12,664 nucleotides of DNA from an uncultured Bacteroidales bacterium (GTDB lineage Bacteria > Bacteroidota > Bacteroidia > Bacteroidales > UBA932). Below, in pieces: positions 1-6,909 of this stretch. Each line of letters begins with the position of its first letter. The stretch's first letter is position 1. Position numbers and translations under genes: made by a program. The DNA lies in contig CAKULN010000067.1 of NCBI GenBank assembly GCA_934667175.1, positions 1-12,664 on the forward strand. The letters run 5' to 3'. The notes under the pieces were generated by a model. The model saw only the letters and a program-made list of their open reading frames with translations. It was not told where the DNA came from and did no database searches.

Positions 1-50
1 CGACCGGAAACACCATGTAGGTAAGCACGCAGAAACATCCGCACGGCTCG

Positions 51-158
51 GTCACTGAGCCTGTCGAAGTGACTGAGCCTGTCGAAGTGATCGGGACTGT
101 CGAAGTGATCGGGACTGTCGAAGTGATCGAGCCCATCGAAGTGACTGAGACCGTCTGG
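51..158. repeat. Tandem array of six 18-bp REP-like units
   Basis: Six head-to-tail units of 18 bp start at 51, 69, 87, 105, 123 and 141. The unit core is ACTGAGCCTGTCGAAGTG. Units 1 and 2 are nearly identical, units 3 and 4 share a variant, unit 5 differs at several bases and unit 6 is degraded. The array lies beyond the end of fabG in DNA with no supported gene. On the plus strand it reads without a stop from about 21 to 197 in one frame (TEPVEV-type hexapeptides), but there is no ATG. The same unit recurs in frame in the dehydratase-glycosyltransferase gene at 12006-12077. CTGAGCxTGTCGAAG-type repeats are familiar to me as scattered short repeats in many bacteria, but I cannot name a curated family for this copy. 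Confidence 0.9.
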
Positions 159-181
159 TCGCTTCGACAAGCTCAGCGACC
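157..181. repeat. Palindromic REP-like element
   Basis: A 25-bp element with 7-bp inverted ends (GGTCGCT and AGCGACC) directly follows the 18-bp array. It is the inverted orientation of the same core, a TCGACAAGCTCAG-type sequence. The stretch 160-181 matches 21 of 22 bases at 11945-11966 inside the glycosyltransferase gene. A hairpin is possible, as in REP sequences, but no mobilising gene is in the window. Confidence 0.75.
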
Positions 182-191
182 GGGACCGTCC

Positions 192-212
192 GGTTGGTGA
201 GCCTGTCGAACC
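192..212. repeat. Single copy of the second REP-like family
   Basis: A 21-bp element with GGTT and AACC ends. Its reverse complement reads ggttcgacaggctcaccaac(c), which is the core of the 24-bp unit tandemly repeated inside the dehydratase domain at 12453-12548; unit 2 there differs from it by one extra G. It therefore connects this non-coding tail with the coding repeats at the other end of the window. Confidence 0.8.
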
Positions 213-245
213 ATAAGGACGGTCACATCGAAAGCGGAATAGAGC

Positions 246-307
246 CAGCGGAGACTAATTCCAAAATTTTGGTCCACCGTGCAAAATTTTGGAATTAGTC
301 TCCGCTG
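246..307. repeat. Large inverted repeat with 26-bp arms
   Basis: Positions 246-271 and 282-307 are perfect reverse complements, leaving a 10-nt loop. Each arm contains a near or full CCAAAATTTTGG palindrome and ends in CAGCGGAG or CTCCGCTG. The structure begins 37 nt after the fabG stop codon, so it could end transcription of the operon. No clear U-tract follows it on the minus strand, and the arms are longer and more perfect than a usual intrinsic terminator. A small inverted-repeat mobile element (MITE-like) is the main alternative. Confidence 0.85.
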
Positions 308-344
308 ACTGATACACATCTTCAATCAGCCCAGCAAAGCAGAG

Positions 345-1073
345 TTAGTATAATCCTCCATTGATGGAGATGACCTGCCCGGTGATGTAGGCGGAATCCG
401 GAGAAGCGAGGAAACCGACGAGGGCGGCGACCTCCTCCGGCTTGCCGAAACGGCGGGCCGGGATCTGAGACTTAAGCGAAGCCTCGTCAAGGCCTTCGAC
501 CATGTCGGTCTCGACAAAGCCCGGAGCAACAGCGTTGACGGTGATCTTCCTCGGAGCAAGTTCCTGGGCCAGAGCCTTTGTGGCAGCAATCAGGCCACCT
601 TTGGCAGCGGAATAGTTAGTCTGGCCCGGAAGTCCTTTGAGGCCCGACAGAGAAGTCATGTTGATGATGCGACCGTTGCGGTGCGAAACCATCGGCTGAA
701 GGAACGGACGGGTGACGTTGTAGAAGCTGTTCAGATCCGTGGACACCACCTTAAACCAATCCTCAGGCTCAAGCCAAAGCAGAAGGTTGTCCTTCCGCAC
801 ACCGGCATTATTCACCAGCACCTCCACATAAGCATCGGGATGGCTTTCCTGCCAATCAGTTATCGCCTTGACGGACGCCTCGGTGTCCGCGACATCGAAC
901 TTCAGCAGTTCACCGCTGCCGCCGGCATCCTGAACCAGACGCAAAGTCTCCCGCGCCGCCGCATCATTCGAGACATAATTGATAATGACACAAAACCCCA
1001 TCTGAGCAAGTTTCACACAGACCGCCCGGCCGATTCCCCGGCTTCCTCCGGTCACAAAAGCATATTTCGACAT
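345..1073 (-). CDS. fabG: FabG-type 3-oxoacyl-ACP reductase (SDR)
   Basis: A 242-residue short-chain dehydrogenase that would reduce the 3-keto group of the growing ACP-bound chain with NAD(P)H in the cytoplasm. The cofactor motif TGGSRGIG is at residues 8-15, NNAG at 88-91, and the catalytic Ser141, Tyr154 and Lys158 are present (YSAAK). The C-terminus INGGLY is typical of FabG. A gapless alignment remembered from E. coli FabG puts Asp113 where the tetrad Asn normally sits (TDLNSF instead of TNLxS). Length is normal. The ATG at 1073 is preceded by no Shine-Dalgarno sequence, usual for Bacteroidota. It follows the oxidoreductase after a 129-nt gap that carries a hairpin and a TATGTTTG -7 candidate, so it may also be transcribed alone. 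The neighbours suggest a pathway-specific (ApeQ-like) reductase rather than the housekeeping FabG, which is inference. Confidence 0.93.
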   Translation of the reverse strand: MSKYAFVTGGSRGIGRAVCVKLAQMGFCVIINYVSNDAAARETLRLVQDAGGSGELLKFDVADTEASVKAITDWQESHPDAYVEVLVNNAGVRKDNLLLWLEPEDWFKVVSTDLNSFYNVTRPFLQPMVSHRNGRIINMTSLSGLKGLPGQTNYSAAKGGLIAATKALAQELAPRKITVNAVAPGFVETDMVEGLDEASLKSQIPARRFGKPEEVAALVGFLASPDSAYITGQVISINGGLY

Positions 1074-1098
1074 AAGATATTCAAAATTAATTTCAGTG

Positions 1099-1106
1099 CA
1101 AACATA
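1099..1106 (-). promoter_or_regulatory. Candidate -7 element for fabG
   Basis: On the minus strand positions 1106-1099 read TATGTTTG, an exact match to the Bacteroidota sigma-ABfr -7 consensus TAnnTTTG. It lies 25 nt upstream of the fabG ATG, which would give a 5' leader of roughly 20 nt. No convincing -33 TTG is seen at the usual distance. I found no other intergenic match on this strand. Confidence 0.45.
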
Positions 1107-1118
1107 CGCAATAATTCT

Positions 1119-1155
1119 TCATCGTCATAAAATGATAATCATAAAATGACGATGA
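1119..1155. repeat. Intergenic hairpin between oxidoreductase and fabG
   Basis: A perfect 10-bp stem pairs 1119-1128 (tcatcgtcat) with 1146-1155 (atgacgatga). Inside it a second small stem (ATGAT/ATCAT, 1132-1136 and 1138-1142) can form. It sits just upstream of the fabG -7 candidate. On the minus strand it is not followed by a U-run, so it could be an attenuator, an mRNA-stability element or an operator; the sequence does not decide. The 129-nt gap 1074-1202 holds nothing else I can support. Confidence 0.6.
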
Positions 1156-1202
1156 GACTGTTGTTTTTTAACGGTTATTCAGTTGGATGGGAAGCGACAG
1201 AA

Positions 1203-2615
1203 TCAGCGGAGGGCAATGAAATCCCTGCCGAGGATCTCGCGGCAGGTGAGGGCGGAGGTCATGGAGACGCCGAGGAGACCGTGGAGGTTGAGGCTCTGGC
1301 CGGTGAAAAGGAGGTTATCCAAAGGGGTGCGAGGCGAAAGGACAGTGCGCAGAGGGGTTTCCCAATTATGTCGGATGCCGAAAGCGGAGCCTTGGGGTGT
1401 GAAAGTGTAGCGGGAATATGTCAAAGGGGTGCTGGTGTAGGCCCTCTCAATGCTGTCTTCCAACCACGGCAATCGTTGTTTTACCAAGCCAAGGCACTCT
1501 TGGAGTTTCTCACGCTTTGCCTGTTCATAGGATTCTCCCTTAACCATAGAAAAAGGCATAGGGCTCATCAGATCCAGATGCGTCACACCACCATGCGCCT
1601 CAGGATAAAAATAGACCATAACCGAGTCGGTGACTGACGGATCCGAATGCCAAAGATCGATGCCTTCACGATGAATGAATATGTTCCCGTCGGTACACAT
1701 CGGGGCTCCTGGCTTCAGACAGATGTTTGCGGTAAACACCCCGAAAGTGTTGTCCAAATCGGAGATTCTCTCCTTGTAAACCTTCCGAAGGCCGTCAGAG
1801 ATAAGTCCAAGGGTCACGGCCGGATGAGCGTCGGAAATCACCCAGTCGGCCTTCAATGTCTCAGAATCGTTCACTTCCACCTCGGAAACCTTGCCGCACA
1901 CGGCTTTAATCGAAGTGACCTTGGCGTTGGTCCTGACAGTGCCGCCCATAGAGGTGATGGAATCCACCATCCGATGGGCAATCTGGTCTCCCCCACCGTC
2001 CAACTTCCAAGCACTTTGAATAAACGAATTATTGATCTGGGCGAACACGTACAACGGCAGGGACTCCAGAAGTTCCATCCGCATGAACGCCCCGCTGAGA
2101 ACCTGACGCAGGAGAGGATCCGCTATCGTGGAGCGAAGATATTCATAGGCGCTGCGACCCAGAAGGTCATTCATCTCGACGCTGTCGCCCTCAAAGATAT
2201 TGAATATGTCGTCTCCGACCTTTTGGAGGAAGCGGGCATATCCCTTAAGATTGTTTCTTTCCGCAGGGAAACGCTCACCAAGACGCTCTACGAAACGATC
2301 GTGGCCCGAAGCCAGAGGGAAACTTTGCTTCCCGATGACAATCTCATCAACACAATCAGGGTCTATCCGCCTCCATGGCAGATCCATCAATCCGAAATAT
2401 TCAAAGAAAGGACGTAAGGACTGGCCTTCGCCGAGGCCTCCTACATAATGCAGCCCTGTGTCGAACACATGTCCACCGCGCCTGAAGGACTGAAGGCAGC
2501 CACCAGGTTTGGCGGCCTGTTCCAGAATCGTCACCCGGAAGCCTTTCCTGGCCAGAATGTAGCCACATTCCAGTCCGCCAAGGCCGCTTCCTATGATGAT
2601 GACGCTTTTTTCCAC
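1203..2615 (-). CDS. Phytoene-desaturase/CrtISO-like FAD oxidoreductase
   Basis: About 470 residues. The N-terminal VEKSVIIIGSGLGGLECGYILARKGF is the dinucleotide-binding beta-alpha-beta with GSGLGG, followed by a conserved acidic residue (ILEQA) and PGG(C), which defines the FAD-dependent amine-oxidase/phytoene-desaturase superfamily. The C-terminal part LLFTGQSLNLHGLLGVSMTSALTC matches the family's second FAD-contacting motif. Known relatives desaturate or isomerise polyenes; homologues occur in flexirubin-type clusters, where the exact step is uncertain, so the function here is inference. I chose the GTG at 2615, one nt after the thioesterase TAA, because it puts GxGxxG about ten residues from the start. 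The longer frame from the GTG at 2684 would overlap the thioesterase by 68 nt and adds a sequence without family features. No frameshift or missing motif is visible. Confidence 0.88.
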   Translation of the reverse strand: MEKSVIIIGSGLGGLECGYILARKGFRVTILEQAAKPGGCLQSFRRGGHVFDTGLHYVGGLGEGQSLRPFFEYFGLMDLPWRRIDPDCVDEIVIGKQSFPLASGHDRFVERLGERFPAERNNLKGYARFLQKVGDDIFNIFEGDSVEMNDLLGRSAYEYLRSTIADPLLRQVLSGAFMRMELLESLPLYVFAQINNSFIQSAWKLDGGGDQIAHRMVDSITSMGGTVRTNAKVTSIKAVCGKVSEVEVNDSETLKADWVISDAHPAVTLGLISDGLRKVYKERISDLDNTFGVFTANICLKPGAPMCTDGNIFIHREGIDLWHSDPSVTDSVMVYFYPEAHGGVTHLDLMSPMPFSMVKGESYEQAKREKLQECLGLVKQRLPWLEDSIERAYTSTPLTYSRYTFTPQGSAFGIRHNWETPLRTVLSPRTPLDNLLFTGQSLNLHGLLGVSMTSALTCREILGRDFIALR

Positions 2616-2616
2616 C

Positions 2617-3039
2617 TTAATATTCAGATAACATTCTGTCTTTCCACTCTTGGAAGAAAGCTGGACCGACAGGGTCGAACTCACCGTTCTCAGTAGTAAA
2701 CAGTTGAACGGTCGAAGCCCTGAGAATCAAGTCGTTGTCTTTCTCGTTACGGATTTCGTAGTCAAAGCAAAGTTTGGCCCCCTCGGCAGGTTTCCAAGTG
2801 ATTGTCACAAGAAGTGTGTCATCCACGGTCGCAGCGCGGAGGAAACGGACCTGAAGGTCGTAAATCGGAGCGTAGTAGCCGTGCTCGCTGATCTGGAGAT
2901 AACTGATTCCGTAGCGATGGCCGAAAGCCTCACGGGCATCCTCAAGGTACTTGATGTAGTTCCCGTGCCAGACCATCCGAATCGGATCGACCTCCGAGAA
3001 TCTGACCTTGACACGAACTGTCTCGCTGATGTCCGACAT
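2617..3039 (-). CDS. 4HBT/YbgC-like acyl thioesterase
   Basis: A 140-residue hotdog-fold protein of the 4-hydroxybenzoyl-CoA thioesterase family, expected to cleave acyl-CoA or acyl-ACP thioesters in the cytoplasm. Residues 12-37 carry the family signature: VRFSEVDPIRMVWHGNYIKYL with Asp18 as the likely catalytic acid, then LEDAREAFGHRYG. The region 58-70 (IYDLQVRFLRAA) is the following beta-strand block. Length is normal. The ATG at 3039 is one nt past the ketosynthase TAA (TAATATG), and the stop is one nt before the oxidoreductase GTG, so translation of the three genes is probably coupled. Thioesterases of this type are common in aryl polyene clusters (ApeJ-like role), where they may release or proof-read chains; the substrate here is inferred. 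Confidence 0.9.
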   Translation of the reverse strand: MSDISETVRVKVRFSEVDPIRMVWHGNYIKYLEDAREAFGHRYGISYLQISEHGYYAPIYDLQVRFLRAATVDDTLLVTITWKPAEGAKLCFDYEIRNEKDNDLILRASTVQLFTTENGEFDPVGPAFFQEWKDRMLSEY

Positions 3040-3040
3040 A

Positions 3041-4258
3041 TTACAAATTCTTGATTATCAATGTGGAGTTGGTGCCACCGAAGCCGAACGAATTGGAGAG
3101 GAACACATCGAAATGCCTGGAGATCCTCTCGGCCGGGATCAGAAGTCTTGCGGAATCCTCGTCCGGATTCTCGAAATTCAGATTCGCGGCGATGAAGTCG
3201 TTCTTCATCATAAGCATCGAGTAGATCACCTCGCTGGCTCCCGCCATCCACATCTCGTGGCCGGTCTGGGACTTGGTGCTGGTCACCGGCACGGTCCTGT
3301 CACCAAAAACAGAGGCTATGGCCTTTGCCTCGTTGGCGTCCCCGACATGGGTGGAAGTGGCGTGGGCGTTGATGTACCCGATCATATTCCTGTCAATTCC
3401 GGCTTGCCTGACCGCCATTTCAAGAGAGCGTCTCGGGCCGTCCACATTCGGGGTGGAGATGTGGTCGCCGTTGCCGGAGAATCCGTAGCCAAGCACCTCG
3501 CCGTAGATCCTCGCTCCCCTGCGGACAACGGACTCGTAGCTTTCAAGGATAACCGTGGCCGCGCCGCCGCTCGGCACAAGTCCGTCACGGTCACGGTCGA
3601 AAGGACGGCTGGCCTTCTCAGGCTCGTTTTCCCTGACAGAGAACGCTGAGATGCCGTCGAATGAAGCGACCGCATAAGGATGAACCTCCTGTGCTCCACC
3701 ACAGACAACCATCTCCTGAAGGCCGTGCTGAATCAGAAGCGAGCCAAGTCCGATGGCGTGCGAACCGCTGGCGCAAGCTCCCGACACGGTCAGGTTCATT
3801 CCCTTGAGCCTGAATATGCAGTCGAGGTTCATCGTCACAGTCGAGTTCATCGACTGGAAGATCGCTCCCGAGCCGCACATCATCGTGTCTTTCTTCTCAC
3901 GGATGATGTCCACGGACTCGATAACGGGGAGAGCCGAGGAATCGTTGCCATAAAGGAGTCCGACCTCGTGCGAGGCGAGATATTCCTCATCCACTCCGGC
4001 GTCACGGAGAGCGTCCCTCGTGGCGCAATAGGCGAATTTGGCCTGCTGGGGCATGAACACCCTCTGGGAACGGCTCAGTTCCTTCTTGAGGTCAGGGACT
4101 TCCACCTTGCCGGTCAATGCCGAGCGGAAACCGATCTCCTTCCTTTCCGGATCGAAGACTATCCCGGACTTTCCCTCATAGAGGGAATCGCGGACCTCGT
4201 CCAAAGTCTTTCCAAGGCATGACCAGATGCCCATTCCTGTTATCACGACCCTATTCAT
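3041..4258 (-). CDS. FabF-like beta-ketoacyl-ACP synthase
   Basis: A condensing enzyme of about 405 residues (start ATG at 4258, MNRVVITGMG) that would extend an ACP-bound acyl chain with malonyl-ACP. The Cys-His-His triad is complete: Cys162 in VSGACASGSH, His299 in INAHATST and His334 in STKSQTGH. The C-terminal GFGGTN is at 392-397. It therefore looks like an active KS rather than a chain-length factor. An ATG four codons upstream (4270) exists but 4258 matches the usual N-terminus and overlaps the preceding gene by only 8 nt (ATGAATAG), a translational-coupling arrangement. In aryl polyene systems such an enzyme (ApeO/ApeR-like) builds the conjugated chain iteratively; a partner chain-length factor is not in this window and might lie upstream. 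Confidence 0.94.
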   Translation of the reverse strand: MNRVVITGMGIWSCLGKTLDEVRDSLYEGKSGIVFDPERKEIGFRSALTGKVEVPDLKKELSRSQRVFMPQQAKFAYCATRDALRDAGVDEEYLASHEVGLLYGNDSSALPVIESVDIIREKKDTMMCGSGAIFQSMNSTVTMNLDCIFRLKGMNLTVSGACASGSHAIGLGSLLIQHGLQEMVVCGGAQEVHPYAVASFDGISAFSVRENEPEKASRPFDRDRDGLVPSGGAATVILESYESVVRRGARIYGEVLGYGFSGNGDHISTPNVDGPRRSLEMAVRQAGIDRNMIGYINAHATSTHVGDANEAKAIASVFGDRTVPVTSTKSQTGHEMWMAGASEVIYSMLMMKNDFIAANLNFENPDEDSARLLIPAERISRHFDVFLSNSFGFGGTNSTLIIKNL

Positions 4259-5399
4259 GGCTTCTCTCAAAACAATTGTCTACAGGATTTGAATATATTC
4301 CAAGGAATATGTCCATCAGCACCTCCGGCTCATCGACATCGTATTTCTCCAGTTTCTTCAGATGGTGCAGGAACCGCTCTTTCTGCTCCTCGGTGTATTT
4401 CCCGCCCTTGAACTCGTGCTTTCCGAAGCGGATGTCATGGGCGATGAAGTTGTTGGGAGTCAGCCTGTAGCCGGCGTGGATCCGGCGGTCAAGAAGCTTT
4501 GCAACCTCACGGTTATATTCAATGCCGGGAAGTGCGTCGTAGGCCATCAGGTCCTGCTCGGTGACCATCGGGCAGAACGTCAGATGCACGTCGCCCTTGA
4601 AAGAGGTGATGCCGGAAAGGATGCTGGAAAGGTCCTCGCCCTGCTTCTTGACGTATTTCTCTGACCTTGATTGGTAAAGTTCAAGTGCCTTCATGTAGTC
4701 GCAGGTCTCCCATTCGTAAGAGATGGAGAGCGGAACGATGTTCAGTTCGGACAATGCCTTGATCTTGTCCTCCCGCTTGCTGATTCCGAACATCTTGATG
4801 ATTCCCTGGTCGGTAGCGTCGTTGCCGTCCTTGGTTCGGCCGTTCCTCTGCGCGATCCAGACGGATTCTCCCCTGTCCACAATGGTGTGCCTGATGTACT
4901 CGGACAGATGGACGGAAGATTTGTAGAAATCCTTCATGTTGCCTCCTCTCTCGACACGGAACATCTTGTTGGACTTGCCGATGTCGATCACCAGACTGGA
5001 ACTCATCAGATTGGCGCCGAAAGTGATCTCGGATGTCTGAAAGCCGTGGACATGAAGGATGTTCTGAAGGACGGAGGCGTCAAGCATGATGTCCCTGTGG
5101 TTGGACACGAAAAGATAATGTCCGGCAGGATCCAGATTCTCGATTCCGGAGACCGTGTAGGATGTCATACTGCGCCTGACAATCTGCTCGTTGACGTACC
5201 ACATGATCTGCTTCTGGAAGTCATACACTGTGCTGATGTTCCTCACAAGTCCACGCACATCCTCCACATTCCTGTCCGGGAAAGCGAACGAGGACAGCAG
5301 CGGGAACAAGTCGTTGTCCGCTATGCGGTGCATCGCGGCAGGGATCTCGTCGTCCCTGTAGGGTCTTATGTCGTCAAAGATGGTTTCGTCAATCATCAT
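4251..5399 (-). CDS. HRDIxLD-type lysophospholipid acyltransferase-like protein
   Basis: A 382-residue protein of the glycerolipid acyltransferase superfamily, likely membrane-associated and transferring an acyl group from ACP or CoA. The core block is FVSNHRDIMLD at residues 97-107, with His101 as catalytic base. The next blocks are the FRVERGG segment (147-153) and IAQRNGRTKDG (182-192), the counterpart of the FPEGTR block. In place of the usual HX4D spacing the Asp is at H+6 (Asp107), as I remember for a Bacteroidota subfamily. The 80-residue N-terminal and long C-terminal extensions have no recognised domain. The ATG at 5399 overlaps the ligase TGA by 4 nt (ATGA). In pigment clusters such enzymes are thought to esterify the polyene to a lipid anchor or acyl group; that role is inferred. 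Confidence 0.85.
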   Translation of the reverse strand: MMIDETIFDDIRPYRDDEIPAAMHRIADNDLFPLLSSFAFPDRNVEDVRGLVRNISTVYDFQKQIMWYVNEQIVRRSMTSYTVSGIENLDPAGHYLFVSNHRDIMLDASVLQNILHVHGFQTSEITFGANLMSSSLVIDIGKSNKMFRVERGGNMKDFYKSSVHLSEYIRHTIVDRGESVWIAQRNGRTKDGNDATDQGIIKMFGISKREDKIKALSELNIVPLSISYEWETCDYMKALELYQSRSEKYVKKQGEDLSSILSGITSFKGDVHLTFCPMVTEQDLMAYDALPGIEYNREVAKLLDRRIHAGYRLTPNNFIAHDIRFGKHEFKGGKYTEEQKERFLHHLKKLEKYDVDEPEVLMDIFLGIYSNPVDNCFERSHE

Positions 5400-6694
5400 T
5401 TCTCAGCTCTTAAATCCACGAATTTCACTGGTTTGCGACTCTTGGCCGGGAAGAGTACCCTCTGGATTTCCTCCTTTGGATGAATCTCCACGTTCGGAGC
5501 CACACGAAGCCTTGAGCGGAACCTGTCCTTAAGGTCCTTGACCACGTCAAAGTCCGGTTCATTGGTCAGGCCGACCTTCACGATGACATCGTCGGTGCCG
5601 GCCTCTGTGTCCTGCACATAGACCACGTAGTTGGCCACGTAGTCCACATTGTCCAACACGTCATTGATGGACGGCGGATAAAGGGTCGTGCCCTTGAGTT
5701 TGATCATGTTGTTCTTGCGTCCCACCAAAGGCGTAAGGCGGTATGAGTTTCTTCCGCACCTACACCGCTCGACTCTCTTCGCCGCGATGTCCCCGGTACG
5801 GAAGCGCAGCAGAGGCATTCCCTCGACCCCAAGGGTGGTCACCACTATCTCTCCTTCCTCTCCGTCCGGAACAGGCATGTTGTCCTCGCCGATGATCTCC
5901 ACGATGATCAGCTCAGGATGCACATGACCGCCCATCCCGTACTGACATTCCGAGAACGTGGCTCCCATCTCTGTCGATGAATATGTGGCATAGAGCTCCA
6001 CATCCCATTTCTCCTTTATCTTCGAGCCGAGCAGGTTAAGCGAAAAGTCCTGGTTGCGGAGCCCTTCACCTATCCCGATGATCCTCTTCACGCTGGAGTT
6101 ACGGTAGTCGATGCCGTGCTCCTCCGCGTACTGGATGAGACGGAGGATGAACGAAGGCACGCACATGATAGTGTCCGGCTTGATGCGCTGGATTGTGTCC
6201 CATTGAAGCTCAGGGACACCGTTGCCCACTCGGATGATTCCGGCACCCAACTCCCTGATGCCAAGGAAATAAGCGAGGCCAGCCATGAAGCGTTTGTCAA
6301 TGGTCGTCATAAGCTGGACAACGTTGCCCGGATGCACTCCGGCGCACTCGAATGACTTCCTCTCATTGTAGGCAAGCCTTTGGAGATCCTTTTCCGTGCA
6401 GCAGAAGGTGACCGGATCCCCAAGTGTGCCGGAAGTGGTGATGTAGTCGATCACCTTGTTCCTCGGGACACACAGAAAGTCCTCGTTGTAGAGCTGGAGG
6501 TCCTTCTTTTCCGTGAACGGAATCTTGACAAGATCCTCAATATGGCGAATGGCGGAGACATCTATCCCGAAACGGGAGAACATCCTCTGATAATACGGGG
6601 AATTGGCCGCCAGATAATCCAGGGCTTCGCGCAGTTTCCCCTCTTGAAAGTCTTTGATGGCCTCCACTGGCTGGAATTCAATATCCTGTGTCAT
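5396..6694 (-). CDS. PaaK-like AMP-forming acyl/aryl ligase
   Basis: A 432-residue adenylate-forming enzyme related to phenylacetate-CoA ligase and coenzyme F390 synthetase. It would activate a carboxylic acid as acyl-AMP and pass it to CoA or an ACP. The phosphate-binding loop ITTSGTLGDP is at residues 85-94, the YSSTE adenine motif at 238-242, RTGD at 299-302, and the C-terminal subdomain begins about 325 (GRKNNMIKLKGTTLYP) with a lysine-rich FPAKSRKPVKFVD near the end. A CRCG pair sits at 311-314, as in PaaK relatives. I prefer the ATG at 6694 (MTQDIEFQPV); the 46-residue extension to 6832 has no family similarity. It opens a run of five tightly packed genes after a 215-nt gap. In aryl polyene biosynthesis a ligase activates the aromatic starter such as 4-coumarate; that assignment here is inference. 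Confidence 0.9.
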   Translation of the reverse strand: MTQDIEFQPVEAIKDFQEGKLREALDYLAANSPYYQRMFSRFGIDVSAIRHIEDLVKIPFTEKKDLQLYNEDFLCVPRNKVIDYITTSGTLGDPVTFCCTEKDLQRLAYNERKSFECAGVHPGNVVQLMTTIDKRFMAGLAYFLGIRELGAGIIRVGNGVPELQWDTIQRIKPDTIMCVPSFILRLIQYAEEHGIDYRNSSVKRIIGIGEGLRNQDFSLNLLGSKIKEKWDVELYATYSSTEMGATFSECQYGMGGHVHPELIIVEIIGEDNMPVPDGEEGEIVVTTLGVEGMPLLRFRTGDIAAKRVERCRCGRNSYRLTPLVGRKNNMIKLKGTTLYPPSINDVLDNVDYVANYVVYVQDTEAGTDDVIVKVGLTNEPDFDVVKDLKDRFRSRLRVAPNVEIHPKEEIQRVLFPAKSRKPVKFVDLRAEK

Positions 6695-6909
6695 TTCAAT
6701 AAGTCGAATATTATGCGAATTTAGGCAAAAACAGCGGTAAATCAAAATCTTATGGGCTTGACAGGGTGAAACGCCACTTATTGATTCAGTGGCAGTTACA
6801 AAAAGTTGCCGGTCAATTTCAGAGGGCAGCATTTACGAACACACTAATTAACAATCAATTACATCACACGCTTCTGACAAGCAGGGCATGGCTGAAACAT
6901 CATCGAGGA
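6695..6909. other. Intergenic gap before the ligase
   Basis: The 215-nt stretch between the hydrolase stop and the ligase ATG is AT-rich and is the largest gap inside the gene run. It contains a 6-bp GC-rich hairpin (GCCACT at 6773-6778 with AGTGGC at 6788-6793, 9-nt loop) but no strong U-tract. No exact TAnnTTTG occurs on the minus strand; the closest is TGTTTTTG around 6727-6734. The gap may hold a terminator for the upstream genes, a promoter for the ligase, or both. Confidence 0.4.

Noticed and set aside
1..38. Minus-strand ORF beginning MFLRAYLHGVSG and running off the left edge
   Set aside because: Only 12 codons are visible, it starts next to the repeat array, and no promoter or family feature supports it.
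51..158. Tandem repeats as a CRISPR array
   Set aside because: Units are 18 bp and directly adjacent with no spacers, and no cas genes are present.
2187..2194. TATCTTTG on the minus strand as a second -7 promoter
   Set aside because: It lies inside the oxidoreductase coding sequence with no downstream gene start nearby, so a chance match is likely.
2616..2684. Longer start of the FAD oxidoreductase (GTG at 2684)
   Set aside because: It would overlap the thioesterase by 68 nt and put extra sequence before the FAD-binding strand; the GTG at 2615 directly after the stop fits better.
4671..5483. Long plus-strand ORFs opposite the acyltransferase and other genes
   Set aside because: They are antisense shadows of well-supported minus-strand genes and lack recognisable domains.
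6695..6832. N-terminal extension of the ligase from an upstream ATG
   Set aside because: The extra 46 residues have no family similarity and cover the AT-rich intergenic gap; MTQDIEF at 6694 is a normal PaaK-like start.
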